Source: Haematobia irritans (taxonomy: Eukaryota > Arthropoda > Insecta > Diptera > Muscidae). From it: DNA of 64,000 nt. The position numbers and the translations under genes are program-made. Of this stretch, positions 12,701-21,700 are shown piece by piece. The number at the start of each line of letters is the position of its first letter. Within the stretch, counting starts at the first letter, position 1. A model generated the notes under the pieces. It was given only the letters and a program-made list of their open reading frames with translations, ran no database searches and was not told the origin of the DNA. Location of the stretch: assembly GCF_050003625.1 (NCBI RefSeq), contig NC_134397.1, positions 277,878,070-277,942,069 on the forward strand. Direction: 5' to 3'.

Positions 12701-15700
12701 TTAATGAATTTATGTCATTGCGTTATTTATGCGTTATGTCGGAATTGAGGGTTGCCTCAATTAAAAGAACAAAAAGAAATATTTATTCTCGAAAATAGCT
12801 TTATTGTTTTTGAAAAAAATTCCCCATTAATTGAGGTATCTTCAAAACATTCTTCAGGTTTCGATAAACATTGACCTATGATTTTATTTATTACGTACAA
12901 GTATACATACGAGTCAGCGAATAACCCATCCAACGATGAGTGTTCAAAAATGCAGTTGTTTCAGGAAATTCGGCTTGGAGTGAAGTAACACCTCGGCTAA
13001 ATTTTCCATAGCATCGATAAACACTGGTCCTTGACGGAGATTCATCGCCAAAAATTGAATTAAGTTCATGGATACACTGTCGTTGAGTTGTACAACATAA
13101 TCGCACGAAAATGTTTACGATTTAATTCCATTTTTTGGCTGAGATAAAACTTTTAAGTTGTTGTAAACAACATAAATAGCGCCCATTCTTACTCTCTTGC
13201 TAGTTTTTACTGGACAAGCAAGCAATCAGACCTAATATTACGTAAGGGCAATACGTACAATATGGAATTAACCATTTGAAAATTTTAGTTCATACACCCA
13301 AAGAAACGAAAATTTTCCCTTTGTTAAAACAAATAAACCCGAATTTATGACAAGCTTTGCATTAATTGTCTCAAATTTGATTAAGTTAGATATAAAGTAA
13401 TTGTTTTGCATCAAAAGAAAACTTCGTTTGTCTAAACTTTCGTTCCTTAGAAAAGAAAACTCTTTTTTCAGTGTACCCATCGATAAAGGGTGATACGGTC
13501 AAAATTTGGTCAAGGGAAAACGCGTGTAAATCGGTGAAATCGTTTATTTATTAAATTTCTTTTTCAAGTTCAATTAGTATAAAATTCAGGAAAAATATTC
13601 GGTTAGGCTTTCGCTTTTCCAAATCCGAATTGCCGGGCCTCACGCTTGACACCTGCCGTCAGATTTTGTACAGCCACCTTCACCGCACCACCTTCTTCGC
13701 CGCAGAAAGCCAGTTTGCCTTGAACTGCTGCTCGTCCTTAGCAGTTTTTTTGGTCTTCTTTAGGTTCCGCTTGACAATAGCCCAGTATTTCTCAATTGGG
13801 CGGAGCTCTGGCGTGTTGGGAGGGTTCTTGTCCTTGGGAACCACCTGCACGTTGTTGGCGGCGTACCACTCCATGGCCTTTTTACCGTAATGGCAAGATG
13901 ACAAATCCGGCCAAAACAGTACGGAACAACGGTGTTTCTTCAGGAAAGGAAGCAGACGTTTATTCAAACACTCTTTCACGTAAATTTCTTGGTTGACAGT
14001 CCCGGAAGCTATGAAAATGCTGCTTTTCAAGCCAAACCAGATATTTCTTTGCGAACTTTGACAGTTTTATGTGCTTGAAAATATCTGCTACTTTTCCCCT
14101 TTTGCCGTATAAAACTCCTGTCCCGGAAGCTGCTTGTAGGTTTCGTCGTCCATTACCACGCAGTCAAACTTCGTCAGCATCGTCGTGTACAGCCTCCGGG
14201 ATCGCGCTTTGGCCGTCGTATTTTGTTTATCTTCGCGATTTGGAGTCACTACCTTCTTGTAAGTCGATAGTCCGGCTCGTTTTTTGGCTCGATGCACGGT
14301 TGTAGACGATACACCCAGCTTATTTGCGGCATCTCGGAGAGAGAGGTTAGGGTTTCGCTTGAAACTACGGGCAACTCTCTTTGTCGTCTCAGCGGCTTCC
14401 AGTTTTCGATTTCCCCCCAATCCAGACTTCCTGGCTGTCGACAAACGTTCCCCAAACACTTTAATTACATTTGTAACGGTTGATTTGGCAACTTTTAGCG
14501 ATTTTGCCAGCTTTGCGTGCGAGTAGCTCGTATTTTCTCGATTCGCGAGCAAAATGTTGATACGCTGCTCTTCTTGCTTGGACGGCATTTTGACAACTGA
14601 AGAGTGAATTCCAAAATCAAAATAGGAGAAACATTCTACACATACACACCTTCAAAATGAGGGGTGTTCAGGTTTTTTAAATGCAAAATTGAAAGAAATA
14701 CGTCAAGTTTATATTGACCAAATTTTGACCGTATCACCCTTTACCATAGTGTCACTAAAACAATCGTCAATTATGATGGGATGAAATAGACCAACAAATG
14801 GTAAAAAATAGTTTGACATCACGATGGTTAAAAAGAGTGATTTTGATAGTTTGTGAAGCGACTACGAGGGCAGTTCGGGAACTTCTTAGCCTAGCAAAAA
14901 AAGTGCGGTGTAAACAGAAAAAAGTTAAGTGTTTTGGAAACTTCCATCTCTGTTATGAACACATGTTAAATTTTGTTTCGATCTGGCAACTCCTTCATAT
15001 AGAAACAGGTGTTCAAAAAAGATGTATGAGCAATTTTTTTACAATGGAAAAATTAGAAATGCGTGCTGTCAGTAAATATTTACATAAAATATCGGGTTAA
15101 GAAATTCATAATGATATGTGTTAGGTGATGCAACAGTAAAACATTGGGGTGCTGAATTTAAACGTGGTCGTACAAGCATTGAAGATGAACCACGTAGTGG
15201 GCGTCCAAAAACAGCAACAACAACAGAAATTGTAGCCAAAGTGCATGATATGGTATTAAATGATCGACGACAGTGACTTTTACTTGTTCCCAAATCTAAA
15301 AAAAATCCTTGCTGGCAAGCGTTTTACCTCAAATGAAGATGCAATTACAGTTGTAAACCACTATTTTGAAGACCTTGAGGAAAACTATTTTAATCAAGGG
15401 ATGGAATTGCTAGAAAAGCGTTGGACTAAGTGTATTGAAGTTTCAGGAAATTATATTGAAAAATAAAAATACTTTTGAAAAACTAACTATTCTCTTTCAT
15501 TGATAGACTAAGAAGTTTACGAACCGCTCTCATAGAGTAAATATTTAAAAAAAAGCGTTTTCTTTTCTGAGGGCCAAAATTTTAGAGAAACAAAGTTTTC
15601 TTTTGTGGTTACAAAAGTTTCTTTAAAAGCAAATGAAAAAGAATATACTGTATGATTAAGGTAATTTCGTTTATCTAAAATTTCGTTCTGGAAGAAAGTA

Positions 15701-18700
15701 GTTTTTCTTTGGGAGTGACTTCTGATGAATTGTTTGAAGAAGAACCAAAAATCAACGCTTAACATAAGTGAGGGGTTTTCAGATATTTTCCAAACATACT
15801 GCTTTGCTTATGGATTGATTTATCTCAGATTTTAAAAATATAATATAATAAAAATTATAATAATAATATGAATAAGTGTCCATGGTATTATAATGGACTT
15901 GTTGTTCTCAAGAGACAAGTCGACCTTCGTTTGTCAAAAATTCGTTTGGGAGGAAAATATTATTTTTTGAGTAGTTACAACCAATAAAAAATGTTTCTTT
16001 GCTTTATGCTTTTGGCAAATCGTAAATAAGAAAAATATTTTAACACGTTAAGAAATTCCCCCGAGAGTTCGTTAATTAATTGTATTCCTGTCAATATGGC
16101 TGTAGCCTGGGAAATTTTAATACACAATCAGACTAACAATGTAATATTTTTTTTACGTAGGCTATTGTATAGATTTATTAGTCATTAATCATTTGATTTG
16201 TTTGGAATAAATAGACAAACATAATAATACATTTGAATATAACAAACAGCCAACTTACATGTCTTCCATACATGGATATTGGGTGTTGAAGAATATATCC
16301 TTTAGTTGAAGTTGAAGTTTCCACAATAGAACAACAATTTAATGACTTTATTATACTCTCTGAATTATGATTCTATAGCTAATTTGAATTTTTATATATG
16401 GTTTTAGTCACTACGATCAACACTACTTTGGTTTTTGACCCCATGTTAATGACATTTTTCTTTCTGTGGATACACTTAAAATTATTTTTGTTTTTTAATT
16501 TGTCAAGCTTATATTTTTAACATATATTTTAAACATTCGATAGCTGTTATGAGAAGAAGTTTCTTAAATGCCCCAATACTCTCACTATACGATTTTCTAC
16601 TTTGGTGTAAACCTTGGGTGATGAGTTCTACAGCACTTATACACAATACTCATATGTGAACTTTGTTAAACACATTTCACTTTTTATCCTCGAAACTTTT
16701 TGTTATCCTTGAGAATGATAAATTTCCTAGGTTTCCTAAGAACTTTGTTCTTTTTTGCAATTTAATCGTTTTAAATAATCGAACCAGGACCAGGATCCCT
16801 GGGGTTGGGGTCGAGAATATTGCGTTCGTTTTGCGACCTTTGAAAATCGAACCGTTTGTAAAGAAAGCCAAAAGTCAAATTGAAAACCTTTAATTGGTAT
16901 TGGAAAAAGGACTTCTTCTGTTCCTTGGCTTTGGGCTTTGTTGTGTTTGGAAACCAATTTCTTGTATTGAACTTATCGAATTTGCTCGTTGTTATTATTG
17001 TTGTTGTTTTGAATCCTTTAATAGCTTAAGGATTGCAATGAAGGAAAACCTCGTTGTCATGGTTGTGGTTGGAACAAATACCCCCTGCCGGCATTGTAAC
17101 AACGGCAACAACCACAGCAAACATAACTACAAGAAAATCACCAGACGACCTAGACGCAAAACAAGCACAGTGTAACGAAACATGTATTTTTCTTAAGTTC
17201 AGTTAAAACCGAAATAATGGCCATAGTAACTACATTGGATAAATTTACTCCGAAAAAAGTTAAAACACAAGGAAAGTTATGTTTAGACATTTTTAACTAA
17301 ACTGTGCTACAAACACCGATATGATCATATTATCCCTATAGAAAATTTTGTTAAAAATTTTATCTTTATAGATTTTTTTTTTCAAAATTTTATTTCTATA
17401 GAAAATTTTGTCAAAATTTTATTTCTATAGAACATTTTGTCAAAATTTTATCTCTATAGAAAATCTTTTCTCTATAGAAAATTCAAAATTTTATTTCTAT
17501 AGAAAATTTTGTCAAAACTTTATTTCTATAGAAAATTTTACCAAAATTTTATTTCTATAAAAAATTTTGTCAAAATGTCTATAGAAAATTTTGTCAAAAT
17601 TTTATTTCTATAGAACATTTTGTCAAAATTTTATCTCCATATAAAATTCTGTCAAAATTTTATCCCTATGAAAATTTTGTCAAAATTTTATTTCTAGGAA
17701 AATTTTGTCAAAATTCTATAGAAAATTTTGCCAAAATTTTATTTCTATAGAAAATTTTGTCAAATTTTTATTTATATAAGACATTTTATCAAAATTTGAC
17801 AAATATTCTTTTCCTCTGTTGGTTAAGTTACTCTTGTAGTTTAGTCAATGCAATGGTTTTAAGCTGAGATCAAAACAATAAATATGATTGAAGTACAAAC
17901 CAACAATAACAAAACAAAACGAATGAAGTAAGAAGAAGCACCCTCGAAATAAACCCAGCCAACTGCACTGAAATCGATGATTGGAAATTGGCAAAAGAAA
18001 AGAGAAATGTTTGTACAAAGATTTATTTCGCCAAAAGCCGTCTATCATAAACCTTTTTTCGGAAGGTTCAAGTGTTGTTCACTTTGGGTTTGGTGAACTT
18101 CCAGAATTTGTTCCGATAATTGGTTGATAGTTTTGATGCAAGTAGAGGATTCTGATGAGGAATGTGGTAATTCCGAAACGTGCGTCCATCCAACCATCTT
18201 GCAGTCTATAGGGCTTTGCCCAAATAAATTTGACAAACATTCTTTTCCTCTGTTGGTTACTCTTGTAGTTTAGTTAACACAATGGTTTTAAAGTTGAGAT
18301 CAAAACAACAAAACCAACAATAAAAAAAATATTTCTATAGAAAATTTTGTTAAAATTTTATTTATATAGAAAATTTTGTCAAAAGTTTATTTCTATAGAA
18401 AATTCTGTCAAAATGTTATTTCTACAGAAATTTTTGACAAAAGTTTATTTCTATAGAAAATTTTGTCAAAACTTTATTTCTATAGAAAATTTTGTTAAAA
18501 ATTTATTTCTATAGAAAATTTTGTCAAAATTTTATTTCTATAGAAAATTTTGTCAAAAGTTTATTTCTATAGAAAATTTTGTTCACATTTTATTTCTATA
18601 GAAAATTTTGTAAAAAGTTTATTTCTATAGAAATTTTTGTAAAAAGTTTATTTCTATAGAAAATTTTGTCAAAAATTTATTTCTATAGAAAATTTTGTCA

Positions 18701-21700
18701 AAAGTTTATTTCTATAGAAAATTGTGTCAAAATGTTATTTCTACAGAAATTTTTGTCAAAAGTTTATTTCTATAGAAAATTTTGTCAAAACTTTATTTCT
18801 ATAGAAAATTTTGTCAAAATGTTATTTCTATAGAAAATTCCGTCAAAATGTTATTTCTACAGAAATTTTTGTCAAAATTTTATTTCTATAGAAAATTTTT
18901 TCAAAATTTTATTTCTATAGAAAATTTTGTAAAAAGTTTATTTCTATAGAAAATTTTGTCAAAATTTTATTTCTATAGAAAATTTTTTCAAAATTTTATT
19001 TCTATAGAAAATTTTGTCAAAATTTTATTTTTATAGAAAATGTTGTCAACATTGTATTTCTATAGAAAATATTGTTAACATTTTATTTCTATAGAAAATT
19101 TTGTCAAAATTTTATTTTTATAGAAAATGTTGTCAAAATTTTATTTCTGTAGATAATTTTGTCAAAGTTTTATTTCTATAGAAAATTTTGTCCACATTGT
19201 ATTTCTGTAGCAAATTTTGTCAAAATTTTATTTCTATAGAAAATTTTGTCCACATTTTATTTCTGTAGCAAATTTTGTCAAAATTTTATTTTTATGGAAA
19301 ATTTTGTCCACATTTTGTTTGTATAGAAAATTCATGAAAGTTTTTTTTTTTAACAAATACAAATTTTGTTCTTTTAACGACAATTTTTGGTATGGAAGTA
19401 TATATTTTAGAAGCCAAGTTTATTAAGATTGTAGTCAATCAAAAATATTCCAGTATCGAAAATCAATAGCACTGTGCAATAAATTGTTTGATTGACGACC
19501 AGTTTAGACTATTTATCCATAAAGGGTAGAAAAATACCATTAACCTTGTAGGTGCGTCAGTGTGAAAAAAAAACTGCAACAAAAGGCCTGAAGTTTGTCC
19601 ACATTCTAAATCCCTTTTAAGGCATGTGGAATTGTCTAATATAAGCGTATATTCTGCCTTCGGCCAATAGTCCAATTATCTTTCCCCACTGAAAATGGAC
19701 GGACACATGTCGTTTACTATGTCCATTCGATTTATTCAGATGGTGTCTTAGTGACAAAAGCCAAGTGTCTGTTTCTCTGAAGAGAAGTTAGTATATTTCC
19801 ATTATACTGCGTTCTTAGGTTTGTTTTAAAGAGAAATTAAAATAAAATATTCCCACAGTTAATGAAATTATTAAATTTTAATATTGGTTGTAGGCAGCAG
19901 TTTATATATGAGGTAATTGGCTCATTGTAACGTTGACAAACGTTTATGGCTAATTGGTATTTGCGGTATAGTTACGTGTTGCATTGCAATACCATGCAAT
20001 TGGAAACATGTGAGTCATTCTAAAAGCTAATGTGGTCCGAATGTGGGAGCTTAGATGGAGATATCATTTATCATGGATAACGGTAGAAATATTGTAAAAA
20101 ATGTAAATATTAAAATCGTATTGGCAGTGGTGTATAAATCTTTGAGTTGAAGTAATTTATTTGGACCCTTTGGTAGTATAGCTGAATTTTCTATTTCAGC
20201 AAACAATTTTTCCACAGACTTTTCTACTGTATCTACTATTTCTGTGGATGTACAAAAACCGTTTAAAATATTTTCCTGTTCACAGAATAACAGTGACCTC
20301 TGGAACTTCCATTAGTCACATAGTCTACATTACTGGCTCTTTGTTCAGTTAATATGCAAACATTTAAAAACAATATATCGATCAAGTAACAAGTGTTCAA
20401 GTGACAAATATATTAGCGTTTAAATATGAGCTGATATTAAATGGAATTAACTTGGCGTCAAAAATCAAATAAAGCGGGTTCCATTAATTGGTTTGAAATT
20501 AAAATTGATGTATAATTAGTGAATGGATAAATAGATTCATTGATTGTATTAGGATTCTGTGTCATAAATTGTTATTTGCAATAAATCGTACTTTGTTAAG
20601 GAATTCTGGGAGATATTTGATCTTCAAATATATATGGAAGCTATATATAAATTCGAATTGATGCTTTTATGAAATTTGGCAAATAATTAGCGACGATCAT
20701 AAACGGGACGGACTCCGAGTAGTAGTAGTAAACCTTTTAGCATTTGAATCATCGTGTCAACTTTCTTTACTTTATTGTGTCGGAACCCATATATTTAGAC
20801 ACGATATTCATCCACTCTTATCTGAGGGGGCATATAAGTAGCTCCCACTTGGCCTGCAGTATAACTACGCTATAGGCAAATTGAAATACATAACGAACCG
20901 GTTAAAGTATGTTCGCTAATTCTTTGTTGACAAAGTGTTTAGTCAATGATTTTTAAAATTAATTAACATGCGTTAAAACTTAGCTTGTATATGAGGCATT
21001 CAACAGCAAACATGTTTTGTCCCATAATGTATCAGATGTTGATTGATATTTGCAGCCGATTATTCACTACGATATGTTGAGAGTACTCGCAAAGAAAAAA
21101 GAACCATTTGGAGAAAATCGAAAACGTTTTTATCACCAAAAAATTTTTTTGTTACAAAATATTTATTTTTGCAATAAAAAAAATAATTTTTGATCCAAAA
21201 ATACAGTCCATTTCCTTTACATAAACCGCTGTTCTTTTCCGACTTTAAGTCTTTCATAAGTGCAGAGATTGAACTCACTATCCTTTGTATGCAAACCACC
21301 GTGGTGCAATGGTTAGCATGCCCGCCTTGCATACACAAGGTCGTGGGTTCGATTCCTGTTACGACCGAACACCAAAAAGTTTTTCAGCGGTGGATTATCC
21401 CACCTCAGTAATGCTGGTGACATTTCTGAGGGTTTCAAAGGTTCTCAAAGTGGTTTCACTGCAATGTGGAACGCCGTTCCGACTCGGCTATAAAAAGGAG
21501 GTCCCTTGTCATTGAGCTTAACATGGAATCGGGCAGCACCCAGTGATAAGAGAGAAGTTCACCACTGTGGTATCACAATGGACTGAATAGTCTAAGTGAG
21601 CCTGATACATCGGGCTGCCACATAACCTAACCTAACCTAACCTAACCTAACCTAACCTAACCTAACCTAACCTAACCTAACCTAACATAACATAACCTTG

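Noticed and set aside
17336..19335. CRISPR-like array
   Set aside because: The 29-bp units are contiguous tandem repeats without unique spacers, and the DNA is a fly nuclear genome.
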